A stretch of 64,000 bases of DNA from Diplonema japonicum (GCA_964019335.1 OZ025747.1:297196-361195), one strand, 5' to 3'. Positions 43,255-55,791 are shown, numbered from the stretch's first letter. Numbers and translations: made by a program. Notes: a model not told the origin generated them from the sequence alone.

Positions 43255-43741
43255 TACATTGTTACTTCTCTTTTCCAGTTCTCTCTTTGCTTTTTTATTT
43301 CTTTGTGTTGCTAGTAAGTTTTTTCTTTCTTTTGTGCTTGAACAAGAAAAACAAAAAAGCAATAGTTGTAAAATGAATTATTGCTAAATGAGTCAAGAAG
43401 CTTTGTTCGGCTTTAACCGTCTGCAGGATAAAACCGACTTTGCACAAACAACAACGGCTTTCCCCCCCCCTCTGCCTTGGTAACATTCTTTTTGCTTTTT
43501 TTTGTGTCCTTGTGTTTGTACTACCCCGCTTCCCCCCGTACTTGAACAAAGTAACCCTGCTGTGTGCGTTTACCTCTTTCTTTTTATGTTATGAGCATGC
43601 CCTTTGATGCCCTGCTCATTTAGTTCTGTCATTTTTCAGTACTTTTTTCTCTCTCGTGCTTTTTTGGTTGGCTGAATAGACAGTTTCGCTTTTCCATCAA
43701 ACACTTACAGCACGTTAAGGAAAAAAAAAAAAGAAGCAAAA
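43255..43741. other. Spacer before actin 3
   Basis: T-rich and C-rich unique sequence without an open gene. It ends in ACTTACAG|CACGTTAAGG (43703-43720), the shared actin leader. It is unlike the sequence upstream of actins 1 and 5, so the duplicated block starts at about the acceptor. Confidence 0.55.
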
Positions 43742-44306
43742 ATGGCCGACGAGGATGCTCAGGCGATTGTGTGCGACAACGGGTCCGGAATGGTGAAGGC
43801 GGGTTTCGCTGGTGACGATGCTCCCAGGTCTGTGTTCCCCTCCATCGTTGGTAGGCCCAAGACCGCTGCGGCGATGATGGGTACCGCGAAGAAGGAGGCT
43901 TACATTGGTGACGATGCCCAGTCGAAGAGGGGTATCCTCCTCATCAAGTACCCCATCGAGCACGGTATCATCACCAACTGGGATGACATGGAGAAGATCT
44001 GGCACCACACCTTCTTCAACGAGCTCCGTGTGGCCCCTGAGGACCACCCGGTTCTCCTCACCGAGGCCCCCATGAACCCCAAGGCGAACAGGGAGAAGAT
44101 GACCCAGATCATGTTCGAGACCTTCAACAGCCCTGCCATGTACGTTGGTATCCAGGCTGTGCTCTCCCTCTACTCCAGCGGTCGTACCACCGGTATCGTT
44201 CTTGACTCCGGTGACGGTGTGACTCACACTGTCCCCATCTACGAGGGGTACTCCCTTCCCCACGCTGTCCTTCGTATTGACATGGCTGTATGTAACAAAA
44301 CACAAT

Positions 44307-44346
<40 letters not shown>

Positions 44347-44975
44347 GCAGAGACATGACTGACTGGATGATCAAGCTCCTCACCGAGCGTGGTAACAGCT
44401 TCGTGACCTCCGCTGAGAGGGAGATCGTCCGTGACATCAAGGAGAAGCTTGCCTACGTCGCTCTGGTATGGAAGAGATATCTCAAGAAAAACCCCACACC
44501 CACCCCACAGGACTTCGACGAGGAGATGTCCCTCGCCTCCTCGTCCTCCTCGCTCGAGAAGGACTACGAGCTTCCCGACGGTCAGGTGATCACTGTTGGG
44601 TCTGAGAGGTTCAGGTGCCCCGAGGCCCTGTTCAAGCCTGCCTTCATCGGTCTTGAGGCCAACGGCATCCACGAGACTGTGTACAACAGCATCATGAAGT
44701 GCGATATCGATGTGAGGAAGGACCTGTACGCCAACATCGTGCTCTCGGGTGGTACCACCATGTACGAGGGCCTTGCCGACCGTCTGTCGAAGGAGGTGAC
44801 CAACTTGGCCCCCAACAGCATGAAGATCAAGGTCGTTGCACCCCCCGAGAGGAAGTACTCTGTCTGGATCGGTGGGTCCATCCTCTCCTCGCTCTCCACC
44901 TTCGCCTCCATGTGGGTCAAGAAGGAGGAGTACGACGAGTCCGGCCCCGGCATTGTCCACAAGAAGTGCTTCTAG
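43742..44975 (+). CDS. ACT1: Actin, copy 3
   Basis: Exons 43742-44287, 44346-44465 and 44511-44975 encode the same 376-residue actin. Intron 1 is 58 nt with a long CA microsatellite (a few repeats more than copy 1). Intron 2 is only 45 nt and lacks the GTGAAAAACAAAAAAA segment present in copies 1, 2 and 4. It is therefore stop-free and a multiple of three, and its retention would insert 15 residues. This is the mirror image of copy 2, where intron 1 is the stop-free one. Confidence 0.97.
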
Positions 44976-45417
44976 GCTTCTTGCGGGCAATGGGTTGCAT
45001 TGTATTGCCCTTTCCCGTGTGTACCTTTTCTTTTCTTTTCTTTTCCTTTTTTTTTAAAGCCCTTTCCGGTTACATCTTTTTTCTTTTTCTTTACTGCGTT
45101 CTTTTGCTTTTTTTCTTTTCCAGTGTTGGAAACTTCGGTTTCTTCCCTTGCACCACTTCCTCCCTCCACTTCTCCGTCTCTCTCACAAACACATACTTAT
45201 GAACAGAGGCAATGGTGGCGTGGCACAAGAGGTATCTCGCGCAGCTGCTTCGGTTGGAATTTATAGCAGCTTGGCAGTCCCGCCTACTTTTATTTTGCTT
45301 TCTGAGACTTTCTTTTTACAAGCCCCCGTTTTTCTTTTTCTTATTTTCTTTATATTTCTTATTTCCCCCTTCCAATCTCACACTCAGCACGTTAAGAAAA
45401 AAAAAAAGAAACAAAAA
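44976..45417. repeat. Actin 3-4 spacer, copy of 37320-37761
   Basis: Matches the spacer between actins 1 and 2 throughout its 442 nt by eye. No gene is present. Confidence 0.85.
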
Positions 45418-46653
45418 ATGGCCGACGAGGATGCTCAGGCGATTGTGTGCGACAACGGGTCCGGAATGGTGAAGGCGGGTTTCGCTGGTGACGATGCTCC
45501 CAGGTCTGTGTTCCCCTCCATCGTTGGTAGGCCCAAGACCGCTGCGGCGATGATGGGTACCGCGAAGAAGGAGGCTTACATTGGTGACGATGCCCAGTCG
45601 AAGAGGGGTATCCTCCTCATCAAGTACCCCATCGAGCACGGTATCATCACCAACTGGGATGACATGGAGAAGATCTGGCACCACACCTTCTTCAACGAGC
45701 TCCGTGTGGCCCCTGAGGACCACCCGGTTCTCCTCACCGAGGCCCCCATGAACCCCAAGGCGAACAGGGAGAAGATGACCCAGATCATGTTCGAGACCTT
45801 CAACAGCCCTGCCATGTACGTTGGTATCCAGGCTGTGCTCTCCCTCTACTCCAGCGGTCGTACCACCGGTATCGTTCTTGACTCCGGTGACGGTGTGACT
45901 CACACTGTCCCCATCTACGAGGGGTACTCCCTTCCCCACGCTGTCCTTCGTATTGACATGGCTGTATGTAGAATGATTAAAAAGAACAACACACACACAC
46001 ACACACAGGGCAGAGACATGACTGACTGGATGATCAAGCTCCTCACCGAGCGTGGTAACAGCTTCGTGACCTCCGCTGAGAGGGAGATCGTCCGTGACAT
46101 CAAGGAGAAGCTTGCCTACGTCGCTCTGGTATGGAAGAGATATCAAGAAAAGTGAAAAACAAAAAAAAACCCCACACCCACCCCACAGGACTTCGACGAG
46201 GAGATGTCCCTCGCCTCCTCGTCCTCCTCGCTCGAGAAGGACTACGAGCTTCCCGACGGTCAGGTGATCACTGTTGGGTCTGAGAGGTTCAGGTGCCCCG
46301 AGGCCCTGTTCAAGCCTGCCTTCATCGGTCTTGAGGCCAACGGCATCCACGAGACTGTGTACAACAGCATCATGAAGTGCGATATCGATGTGAGGAAGGA
46401 CCTGTACGCCAACATCGTGCTCTCGGGTGGTACCACCATGTACGAGGGCCTTGCCGACCGTCTGTCGAAGGAGGTGACCAACTTGGCCCCCAACAGCATG
46501 AAGATCAAGGTCGTTGCACCCCCCGAGAGGAAGTACTCTGTCTGGATCGGTGGGTCCATCCTCTCCTCGCTCTCCACCTTCGCCTCCATGTGGGTCAAGA
46601 AGGAGGAGTACGACGAGTCCGGCCCCGGCATTGTCCACAAGAAGTGCTTCTAG
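45418..46653 (+). CDS. ACT1: Actin, copy 4
   Basis: Exons 45418-45963, 46009-46128 and 46189-46653. Both introns match copy 2 (45 nt stop-free intron 1, 60 nt intron 2). Exon DNA matches the other copies. With copy 3 it forms the second tandem pair. Confidence 0.97.
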
Positions 46654-47337
46654 GCTTCACGAGAAGCAAGCACACGAGAGATCGACGGCTTGTGAGAATA
46701 TTGAGATCCCTGTCCTGTATTGTTTTCTTTTTTTCTTATTTTTAATATCTTCTTTATTTATTCGTGGAGCTATTGCTTACACCGTACCGGTTGGTGCCTC
46801 TCCCTTCTTTGTCCTTGGTCGAGAGGGTGCGAGTTACTGATTGAGGTTCGGCTATGCTTTGCAAAAATAAAAAAAATAAAAAAAAATAAAAACATATTCC
46901 ATTTTTATTTTTACTTTTTTTTTTTCTGCCTCTCTTATGACTTCGTTTGATCTTCCCCCCTCCCCCCCCATTTCTTTTTCTTTTCTTTTACTCCGCACAG
47001 TATTTTCTTGCTGTGAAATTTTATTGTTTTGTTGTTAATCTGCTTACCTAGATCATCTTGACGATCAAGGCAACAGCGTCTGACTAATTTGTTCTAATTC
47101 TTTTCTACGATGCACGATGCTTGCACTCGCAGGGCAGGGTCGTGCATCCTGCTAAAGACTGAAGGCCGCAGATGGTGAGTAAACACGAGCTGATTTATTC
47201 CCATAGTGGCTGTTACCCGAGACAAGATGACCTCTGTGATTGATTAGAGCAAAAGGAAATGACTTACTGTGTGCTCTTTCGGTTGTGATTTATAAAGTAC
47301 ACCCACAGCACGTTAAGGAAAAAAAAAGAAACAAAAA
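46654..47337. other. Spacer between actins 4 and 5
   Basis: The first ~370 nt are a diverged copy of the flank after actin 2 (38998-39370), with small insertions and substitutions. The rest is unique and contains TGCACGATGCTTGCACTCG near 47110-47128. It ends in CACCCACAG|CACGTTAAGG, the actin leader. No gene. Confidence 0.65.
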
Positions 47338-47902
47338 ATGGCCGACGAGGATGCTCAGGCGATTGTGTGCGACAACGGGTCCGGAATGGTGAAGGCGGGT
47401 TTCGCTGGTGACGATGCTCCCAGGTCTGTGTTCCCCTCCATCGTTGGTAGGCCCAAGACCGCTGCGGCGATGATGGGTACCGCGAAGAAGGAGGCTTACA
47501 TTGGTGACGATGCCCAGTCGAAGAGGGGTATCCTCCTCATCAAGTACCCCATCGAGCACGGTATCATCACCAACTGGGATGACATGGAGAAGATCTGGCA
47601 CCACACCTTCTTCAACGAGCTCCGTGTGGCCCCTGAGGACCACCCGGTTCTCCTCACCGAGGCCCCCATGAACCCCAAGGCGAACAGGGAGAAGATGACC
47701 CAGATCATGTTCGAGACCTTCAACAGCCCTGCCATGTACGTTGGTATCCAGGCTGTGCTCTCCCTCTACTCCAGCGGTCGTACCACCGGTATCGTTCTTG
47801 ACTCCGGTGACGGTGTGACTCACACTGTCCCCATCTACGAGGGGTACTCCCTTCCCCACGCTGTCCTTCGTATTGACATGGCTGTATGTAACAAAACACA
47901 AT

Positions 47903-47942
<40 letters not shown>

Positions 47943-48571
47943 GCAGAGACATGACTGACTGGATGATCAAGCTCCTCACCGAGCGTGGTAACAGCTTCGT
48001 GACCTCCGCTGAGAGGGAGATCGTCCGTGACATCAAGGAGAAGCTTGCCTACGTCGCTCTGGTATGGAAGAGATATCTCAAGAAAAACCCCACACCCACC
48101 CCACAGGACTTCGACGAGGAGATGTCCCTCGCCTCCTCGTCCTCCTCGCTCGAGAAGGACTACGAGCTTCCCGACGGTCAGGTGATCACTGTTGGGTCTG
48201 AGAGGTTCAGGTGCCCCGAGGCCCTGTTCAAGCCTGCCTTCATCGGTCTTGAGGCCAACGGCATCCACGAGACTGTGTACAACAGCATCATGAAGTGCGA
48301 TATCGATGTGAGGAAGGACCTGTACGCCAACATCGTGCTCTCGGGTGGTACCACCATGTACGAGGGCCTTGCCGACCGTCTGTCGAAGGAGGTGACCAAC
48401 TTGGCCCCCAACAGCATGAAGATCAAGGTCGTTGCACCCCCCGAGAGGAAGTACTCTGTCTGGATCGGTGGGTCCATCCTCTCCTCGCTCTCCACCTTCG
48501 CCTCCATGTGGGTCAAGAAGGAGGAGTACGACGAGTCCGGCCCCGGCATTGTCCACAAGAAGTGCTTCTAG
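47338..48571 (+). CDS. ACT1: Actin, copy 5
   Basis: Exons 47338-47883, 47942-48061 and 48107-48571. Introns match copy 3 in type (58-nt CA-rich intron 1; 45-nt stop-free intron 2). Exon DNA matches the other four copies by eye. The 3' flank after GGCTTCTTGCG is unlike those of other copies. This suggests copy 5 is an independent member homogenised by gene conversion, or a third block of which only the gene remains. Confidence 0.97.
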
Positions 48572-48807
48572 GCTTCTTGCGAAAATTAAGTGTTGCTTTA
48601 TTTCTTTTTAGGGCATTCATTTGCTTTTAGCCTCCTCCTTTTTTTACTCCGCATTAACTTCGTTTATTTTTTTCAACCTGTGTCCTTAGCCCAAAAAGGT
48701 GTTATTTGAATGTTCTTTTATATTTTCTCCAACCCTGATTTTTTATTTTTCATCTCCATATTGTGCATTCCTGTTACGTCACTCAAGAGAGCCTCATCAA
48801 CAAGAAG

Positions 48808-50163
48808 ATGGGATGCTGTCTACACAAGGAACCTGTGAATGGGAAACAAACCTCGATCTCAAAGAAGGAGAGGATGGAAACTAGAGTGGAAGGGTCGAGA
48901 GTGGAACAGAAGAACTTCGATGCGGTAATAGAAGTGAGCGAGAAGAGTGAAAAGACAGCTGTTGAAAAAAAGGACAAAGACATACAGAAGCCACCAGAGA
49001 CACCTTGGGACAGGCTGCACAAGGGAGTACCTGTCGTGGACGCGAAAGAGTCGGAAGAGAAAATGGCTGAGGAGAAGGAGGAGCTACCTGAAAGCAAACC
49101 CAAGCAAGCTGCACGAAAAACAAAAAAGCTCTCAAGCACCATCAAGTTTGAAAAGGAGAAATCGGTACCGGTGAAGCCGAGGCTGAGCAGCACCTTGACA
49201 GTGCAAGGGAGCAATCAAAGAAAACCTGCAGGAAAAGCAGCGAAAAAAGGGAAACAGATTGGGAAAGAAAAAATTGGAACGAGTGATCTAACAGAAGACG
49301 AGAAGAAGATAACCAGCGAGATCTTGGACACCTCGCCAGGTGTGTCGTTTAATGAGGTAGCAGGGCTGGAGAAGGTCAAGGCTGCACTGTACGAGATTGT
49401 GGTGGCACCGTCATTGAACCCTGCGTTGTTCACAGGGCTGCGCACGCCTGCCAAAGGGGTGCTGTTGTTCGGGCCGCCTGGAAATGGAAAGACGATGCTC
49501 GCGAAGGCGGTTGCTACTGAGTGCAAAGCAACCTTCTTCAACATCTCCGCATCGTCTATTACATCGAAGTTTGTAGGGGAATCGGAGAAGCACGTCAGGA
49601 GCCTCTTCAGCGCAGCACGCAAGATGCAGCCCTCTGTCATTTTCATCGATGAGATAGATTCCATGCTCACCTCTAGAAAGTCATCCGAACACGATGCCTC
49701 CAGACGCCTCAAGACTGAGTTCCTCGTCCAGATGGATGGCGCAGGTAGCAACGCTGAGGACCGCATTCTCATTCTGGGTGCCACGAATCGACCCTTTGAG
49801 CTGGACGACGCGGCGCTTCGTAGGATGCCCAAGCGTGTGTACATTCCCCTTCCTGACCCTAACACAAGAAAAGGGCTCATTTTCGGAAAGCTAAAAAACG
49901 AAAACACCTCTTTAGATATTGATGCTGTTGTGAAGCTCACTGAAGGCTACTCGGGCAGCGACCTTGCATCTCTGTGCTCCGAGGCAGCCATGCACCCCCT
50001 TAGAGAAATCCCCTCGAATATGATAGCCACGGCACATCCCTCTTCCGTGCGTCCCATTACTCTCAAAGACTTCAAAACCGCAATCAATGTGATCCGCCCT
50101 TCCGTTAAGCCAGAGACTTTGAAGCAATGCTTGCAGTGGGGGGCGGCGTACGGCGTGAAATAG
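48808..50163 (+). CDS. Spastin-like AAA ATPase with N-terminal lipidation signal
   Basis: A 451-residue protein starting MGCCLHKEP; Gly2 with Cys3-Cys4 is a myristoylation/palmitoylation signal. Residues ~10-170 are a Lys/Glu-rich linker without a visible MIT domain. The AAA module follows: FNEVAGLEKVKAALYEIV, GPPGNGKTMLAKA (Walker A, ~222), the pore loop SKFVGESEKHVRSLF, VIFIDEIDSML (Walker B, ~277), GATNRPFELDDAALRRMPKR (second region of homology, Arg finger ~340). The EHDASRRLKTEFL segment is typical of spastin/fidgetin. Such enzymes sever microtubules by pulling on tubulin tails. Lipid anchoring replaces the membrane hairpin of animal spastin. An upstream in-frame ATG-less extension was discarded in favour of MGCC. 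Confidence 0.88.
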   Translation: MGCCLHKEPVNGKQTSISKKERMETRVEGSRVEQKNFDAVIEVSEKSEKTAVEKKDKDIQKPPETPWDRLHKGVPVVDAKESEEKMAEEKEELPESKPKQAARKTKKLSSTIKFEKEKSVPVKPRLSSTLTVQGSNQRKPAGKAAKKGKQIGKEKIGTSDLTEDEKKITSEILDTSPGVSFNEVAGLEKVKAALYEIVVAPSLNPALFTGLRTPAKGVLLFGPPGNGKTMLAKAVATECKATFFNISASSITSKFVGESEKHVRSLFSAARKMQPSVIFIDEIDSMLTSRKSSEHDASRRLKTEFLVQMDGAGSNAEDRILILGATNRPFELDDAALRRMPKRVYIPLPDPNTRKGLIFGKLKNENTSLDIDAVVKLTEGYSGSDLASLCSEAAMHPLREIPSNMIATAHPSSVRPITLKDFKTAINVIRPSVKPETLKQCLQWGAAYGVK

Positions 50164-51536
50164 GAAGTTATTCATTATTTTTATGTCTTTTCATTTCACC
50201 ACGGGCGGGACGACAGGAGGTAAAACCGCTAAACAGGAGTGGGGGGAACGACAGAAAAGATAATAAAGAAAAGTACAAGAACTGCCTCACCGCAACCGAA
50301 CATCCCTGGTGTTCAAGCTTAGGTAGGTTTCTTGTTCATCCCCTTGACATGTCGTAGACGAAAATGATGCAAAGGCACATATCGTAGCTTTTTCCTGCCA
50401 GGCTAAAAATACGACACAAAATCTTACACCAATTCCAGCCCGAGGTATGTTGCTTGAACAATGCAACCACTCACCACAGGTAGATGTGTCAAGGGCGTAA
50501 TAAAAAAAAAAAGAGAAGAGAAGAAAAAAAAAGAGCAATTGTTTATCTTTTTTCTCCTTCCCCCCTTTGGGTACCAAAAAACTGTTGGCTCCACTCAGCC
50601 TAGCTGAAAAGGGCTATTGTATTTCAGGTTCCGTAAGGGCGTCTATGCCATCGATAACATTCGTATGAAGACATGTTCTACAACCACTCAACAATGGGCA
50701 TGGGGAAGACCCGATCTCACAATGAGCTCTGCCGGGTGGATCCGTGTCTCGGTCAAGTTTGTGCGAGTTGTTTTTCTACGATACAGTTTCACCTTTCTTA
50801 GGAGTTAAGGCCCCCAATCCCTCAATTAGAAGGGGACATGAAAACACTGAGGGAGGAAGTCAGCCCATCTTCACTGTGGACCTATTTTAGCATGTTAAAA
50901 GCAGTCCATGTCACGAAGTACATGTGGTGCCCTCACAGAAGAGCCCTTCATGCACATCTTACTTGTGCAAATGTCAGACAATCCTTGAAGTATTAACGTG
51001 ATCCAAACTAGCTTGCCAGGAAAGTGCATCTTCTAAAATGATAGAATAGCAGAAATATGTGGACGTACCAAGGTAGCTGATCCGACGTTATTGGGATTTA
51101 TCAATATGTCTAAAACAAAAGAAACAGCAACATTGAGAGGGAACACTACACTACTCACAAATGAAAACTAGTCTTTGATACAATGGTTGGCAAATGAGTA
51201 CAACCTATCAATAACCGTGTTTAAAGGAAGCAATAATGCCAAGAAAAAAGTTTATAATCAACCTGAAAATTAAAACTCATGATACATGAACCAAATGATA
51301 AAAATACAAAAATCCTTTCTTCATACGGAATTAAGGGCACTAGTAACCAAGGATGTTGCAAGAAGTGTGTGGCTTTGCAGGAGAAAAGGTAGGGAACTTG
51401 AGGCATTTCTAGAAGAGTGTGAGGGCAGTATTTGTGATTTCAACAGGTTGTACATCAGTGAGTACGCGAGGGCGGTTGGCTGCTGTGGTCAGAGGATGGG
51501 ATATCCGTCAGCAATCCATCTTTCGATAGGTTTGTT
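50164..51536. other. Low-coding spacer at the border of the retroelement region
   Basis: About 1.4 kb without a convincing gene. Base composition is more balanced and less homopolymer-rich than other spacers. Short frames near 51286-51540 may belong to the decayed reverse transcriptase that follows, but I cannot align them to a family. Confidence 0.45.
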
Positions 51537-51544
51537 TTGAAACC

Positions 51545-51919
51545 GTGTTGCATTTTAGGATCGCCGGGAGTACACACAAGCCTTTTTGAACAAACGCTTG
51601 GTCGCGCTGGAGGAAACTTCGACATGCTGACCAAGGTGGGGAGGCAAACAGGGTACGCACTTCTTCGGTACTGCAGCTCATACAGCAAACTGGTATTCTA
51701 CATGAGAGTGGTCCCAGACTCGCATGTGGGGGTGTCATGCACAGGTTCGACGAGATGGTGCGAAAGACGATGTCGAAGGTGTGCGGCATGCAGTTCGAGA
51801 GCGGGTTGAAAGAATGGCAGCAGGCGAAATTGTCCATAAAAGTTGGCAGGCTTGCCCGACCCATCAGCAGTGCCATTCTCCTTGACAATCTTACAGTACA
51901 CGTTGAGGTACGACCTTGA
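51545..51919 (+). pseudogene. Decayed reverse-transcriptase C-terminal fragment
   Basis: Two frames read on from each other with a shift near 51736. They give FDMLTKVGRQTGYALLRYCS, KLVFYMRVVPDSHVGV and then RFDEMVRKTMSKVCG, LKEWQQAKLSIKVGRLARP. This is the order of the region after the RT thumb in many non-LTR-element relatives (xxLLRyC...yxxRvxP...FD...Q..L....G). No RT core is present, and it is followed by a 34-nt A run at 51967-52000, plausibly its own poly(A) tail. It differs from the two other RT copies in this window, so it comes from another family. Confidence 0.5.
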
Positions 51920-51962
51920 AGGGAGAAGGAAGCTGGTCTTGTCATCCGACCTGATGGTGAAG

Positions 51963-52002
<40 letters not shown>

Positions 52003-52030
52003 GGACTGATAAACAAAAAACAAAGAAAAA

Positions 52031-54113
52031 ATGAATCAGACCAACGCGGACGCCTCCACGGGGCACCCACCGGACAGCCAGCACGAGATGCTGGTGGACG
52101 AAGAAGCCGCATCCACCTTGAAGATCAGAGTCAGGGGGGAGACAAATAAAAAGACGGAGGAGGGGGAGACGAAATGAAAAGCAGCAGCGGCACTACCGTT
52201 GGGTCATGGGGCTCCTATGTGAGAAGCTGACGACTGCCGAAGCAACACAAATCCTGTCCCAGACAGGTACAAAGACGAGCGGCCCGACAACGACGATAGT
52301 GAATGTGGGTCACTCATCCCTTCTCCTTATCAGCACAACCGAATCCTCTTTACCACCACTCCTCGAAAAAATAGAAGTGGACGGCAAAGCCGTCCAGGTA
52401 CTCCCGGACATAAAGGTCTACGACCCATGGGAGATCGAAGCTCGGAAGAAGAAGAAGACGAAAAGTCTGAAGGGACTGTCGCGGTACACAGCCGCAGAAT
52501 TTCTCCACCATTATGGCGTGCAGAAGGGTTGGAGCAAATACCAACTCGCCCTGAAGGACCGACAGGCGCACAGGGAAAAGGTGGAAGAGAGAAGAAGGAA
52601 GAAGGAGCAGGAAGTCCCGGACAGCGTACGACAAGAACTGGAACAAGTAAAGATCCAATGTATGCAGCTACAACAGCAACAACAACAGCAACACCAGCAC
52701 ATGCAGCACACCCCAGCACAAGCCGCAGACACAACTGCAGCCATCGAGCAGATGAAAGCCGAGCTGACGAGACAACAGAAGGCGACGGATCTAACCGGAG
52801 TGCTGCAGGAAATTGCAACGTTGAAGGCACAGCAACAACACATCAACAAGCCCAACAACAAAAGCAAACGCAGGACCATGACCAAAAGCTGCAGAACATG
52901 ACAGGATTACTGCAGGAGGTGGCACAGATTAAGACTGCCCAGACAGAACAAAGCGCAGTTTTAGAAAAACAACAACACCACCACCAACAACAACTTTTGG
53001 AATGGCAGCAGAGGCAGGAAAAACAGAAGGAGGCGTGGCAACAAGAACAAGAGCAAAGACAGGGCAAACAGCAACAGCTCTGGCAAGAACAGCAAGAAGA
53101 ATGGCAAGGAAGCCAACAGCAGCTCAGGCAAGAACAACAAGAGCAATGGCAAGGTGGCAACAGCAAAACAGGAAAGAGCAGCAGGAGTGGCAGAGAGGGT
53201 TGGAGGAAAGGATGGTGTCGATACTAACAAAAATATCAGCAACAGAACCGGCACCAGCACATACCAAAAGTCCAAACAACAACCAGCCTCTGCAGACAGT
53301 CTCAACAGACCCAACAGCCACTCAATTTGACAAGACCCAACAGCTGCAACAGCAACAGCGACCGCCCCAAGAGCCGACACAAGCAAAAAGGGAACCCGAA
53401 GAGGTACCAGGGAAGACAACCCAAAAGTTCGTACGATCACGGTCAAGCGAAAGGCCGCCACAGATGAAGAACCCCAAAGAGGGGGTAAATCATGACAAAC
53501 AGGCAGAGGGGAGGAAGGAACTGGCGAAGAAGGTGGCCGGGAACAGGGGAGCACAGGCACAGAATGAGAAAAGGTCTCAAACACCAGAGACTGTCCAGGT
53601 GCGCGTGCTCGGAGAGACCCCAACAAGGGGAATATGAAACGCGGGCCATCCCCCATCAACCCCAACAGAACTCTCCACAAACCAGTACCCCCCAACGAAA
53701 AACCACTTGTCACGCAGCGTCAAGCGCGGACAATAAGAATGAAGCATCAAGTCAAAGAACATCAACAACGTCAAAAACAACAGTCTCACAACCACACAAA
53801 AACATCGACAACAGCATCATCAATCCCCCGCCTAGCAGCACCAAGCGCAGACGAGGAGGGAACAGGGCAAAGCCCCCCACAAACAACAAAACGACCGACA
53901 CTCACACGAGAGCAACAGCTCCAAAGAACACCCACACCGCACACTCCATCAGAAAGATGGAACCCGCCTACGCCATCATCGTATCGCAGACATGCAGAAG
54001 TGGCAGCTTTGATAGCAGGGTACGGTGAAGAGGAAAGCGAAGAGGAGGAGTATGCAGTAGTGTTCGAGGAGTCGAAAAAGAGAGGAAGAAAAGAGAACGA
54101 GCAGAGAAGGTAG
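52031..54113 (+). pseudogene. ORF1 of LINE element 1, frameshifted
   Basis: An ATG at 52031 opens a short frame ending at 52177. Further pieces follow in 52206-52901, then to 53227, then to 53637, then 53634-54113. Together they give a Gln-rich chain with coiled coils (QQQQQQQHQHMQHTP, WQQEQEQRQGKQQQLWQEQQ). An acidic-basic end follows (EEESEEEEYAVVFEESKKRG). These frames hand over to each other with coherent composition, so one long ORF1 was split by small indels. I recognise no RNA-binding finger. The order of shifts makes sequencing error at homopolymers possible but unlikely for all. Confidence 0.5.
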
Positions 54114-54517
54114 CGCTGGTTGCACTGGGAAACAAAAAGGCGCAGGAGCAGCCGATAACGATTGTCGAAGAGGACGCACAGACACTGAAGGTGGTGACAT
54201 TCAACTGCAACAGAGGCTGGGGGTCAAGCAGGGAAAGCATCAAGCAAGGCCTGAAGAAACACCAGATCGATGTATTATGCCTGCAAGAGGTGAACATGAA
54301 GAGGACAATTGAAATAGGAGGCTACAACACCTTCCAACAACCCCGCACAGTTCCAAGACAAAAAGGAAAGGCTGCGGAAGGAGGCGGAGTAGCCATTCTG
54401 GTACGGAAGGGAATACCGACAAGGCAAGGAGAGACATACAGCGGAAAGGTCACTGAAAAGATCTCCGTGCATGTCAGTCAGAAAGCAGGGCCCGAAATCC
54501 ACATAGTGAACATATAA
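54080..54517 (+). pseudogene. APE-type endonuclease fragment of element 1
   Basis: The frame gives KVVTFNCNRGWGSS (motif I), IDVLCLQEVNM (catalytic Glu) and GGGVAILVRKG, and then breaks off after HIVNI at 54514. The following bases already belong to the RT leader. All later catalytic parts of the exonuclease-endonuclease-phosphatase fold (the D-N and SDH motifs) are missing. It is an internal deletion of several hundred nucleotides, since the parallel frame of element 3 continues a little further. Confidence 0.75.
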
Positions 54518-54527
54518 GCTGGGGAAC

Positions 54528-55791
54528 GTGGGAGGAATAGGGCCGGTGTTCCGAATGGTTAGGGCAATGGACGGAAGAGCATCCAAGACCAACACCGACG
54601 TACCCTTAGTCGTGAAGAATGACGTTATCCACAAAAAAGCAAAGAAGGCTGAGATCCTAGGGGAGTACTTTGCATCCATAAGCAAGTCAACCCAAGGACA
54701 CGGCTACAACCCCGACCTCAAACAAAGTGATCACGACACCTCCGAAGTACCTTTCAACATTGAAGAACTGAACAACGCTCTCGGTGAAATAAAAACGCGC
54801 AAGAGCCCCGGCAAAGATGGTTTGCACAATGAGATGCTGAAGCAACAGGGTCCGAAAGCGAAAAAAACTCTCCTACATGTAATCAACCTATCATGGCAAG
54901 GAGGCTGTGTCCCACAAAGCTGGCGAGATGCACTCACAAAGCCCTTGCCCAAACCGATGAAGGACCTCACGGACCCCAGCAGCTATCGTCCCATCGACCT
55001 CACCAGCAACCTGTGCAAGCTCGCTGAAAGGATGATAAAGACAAGACTCAGCTACTTACTGGAAGATCCGACATCGAACGTGCACAAGCTCTGCAACACA
55101 CAAGCCGGATTTCAAGCAGGCCGAACAACAATAGAACAGATTGCAGCACTCACAGAGGCTTAAGGACGGTCAAAAAAAGAAGAAAGTCTCCTGCACCATA
55201 TTCCTCGACTTCGAAAAAGCATTCGACACGGTGCAAAAAGCAAAGCTAATGGAGAAGCTGACGGCCATGAAGCTCCCACCGCTGTACTTGAACTGGATAG
55301 GCGCCTTCCTACAAAATAGACAGGCAGCAGTAAATCTGGAAGGAGTGACAAGCGACAACCGTGAGAAGGAAGAAGGCGTACCGCAGGGAACGGTGCTCTC
55401 ACCATTGCTGTTCCTATTCTACGTGGACAACATGGCGAAAGCCCTTGAAGAGGAAGGACAAACGGTCTTCGCATCGCTATACGCAGACGACATGACAGCT
55501 GTGATCACCGCAGACAACCACGCAGAAGCACAGAAAAAGGCGCAAAAGGTACTGGACACCATAGACACGTGGGCCAAAGAGTGGGGTCTGAAGCTGTCCC
55601 GCAAAAAGACGTGCTTCATGAGGACGGGCGGAAAGGAGAAGGGCGCACTGTACTTCATGGATGGCACGCAAAAAACGGAAGTGAAATATGAGAAGAATCC
55701 CATGTTCCTGGGGGTGAGGTTCGACGAAGAAGTGAACTTCAAGGCGCACGTTGAATATGTGATCACCGACTTGAGGAAAGAATCAAGGTGA
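54528..55791 (+). pseudogene. Reverse transcriptase of element 1, frameshifted
   Basis: Two frames join near 55155-55170. They carry the N-terminal RT block (KSPGKDGLHNEML, LTKPLPKP, SYRPIDLTSNLCKLAERM, TQAGFQAGRTTIEQI). Then come TIFLDFEKAFDTVQ, GVPQGTVLSPLLFLFYVDNM and ASLYADDMTAV, with the catalytic YADD. A thumb-like segment (NPMFLGVRFDEEVNFKAH) ends at 55791, and the next frame picks up from 55788. Catalytic residues are intact; only the frame is broken. Confidence 0.85.

Noticed and set aside
50630-50780. Possible 5S rRNA (CCCGATCTCACAATGAGCTCTGC) near 50720
   Set aside because: Only one short internal match; ends do not pair and the A/C boxes are absent.
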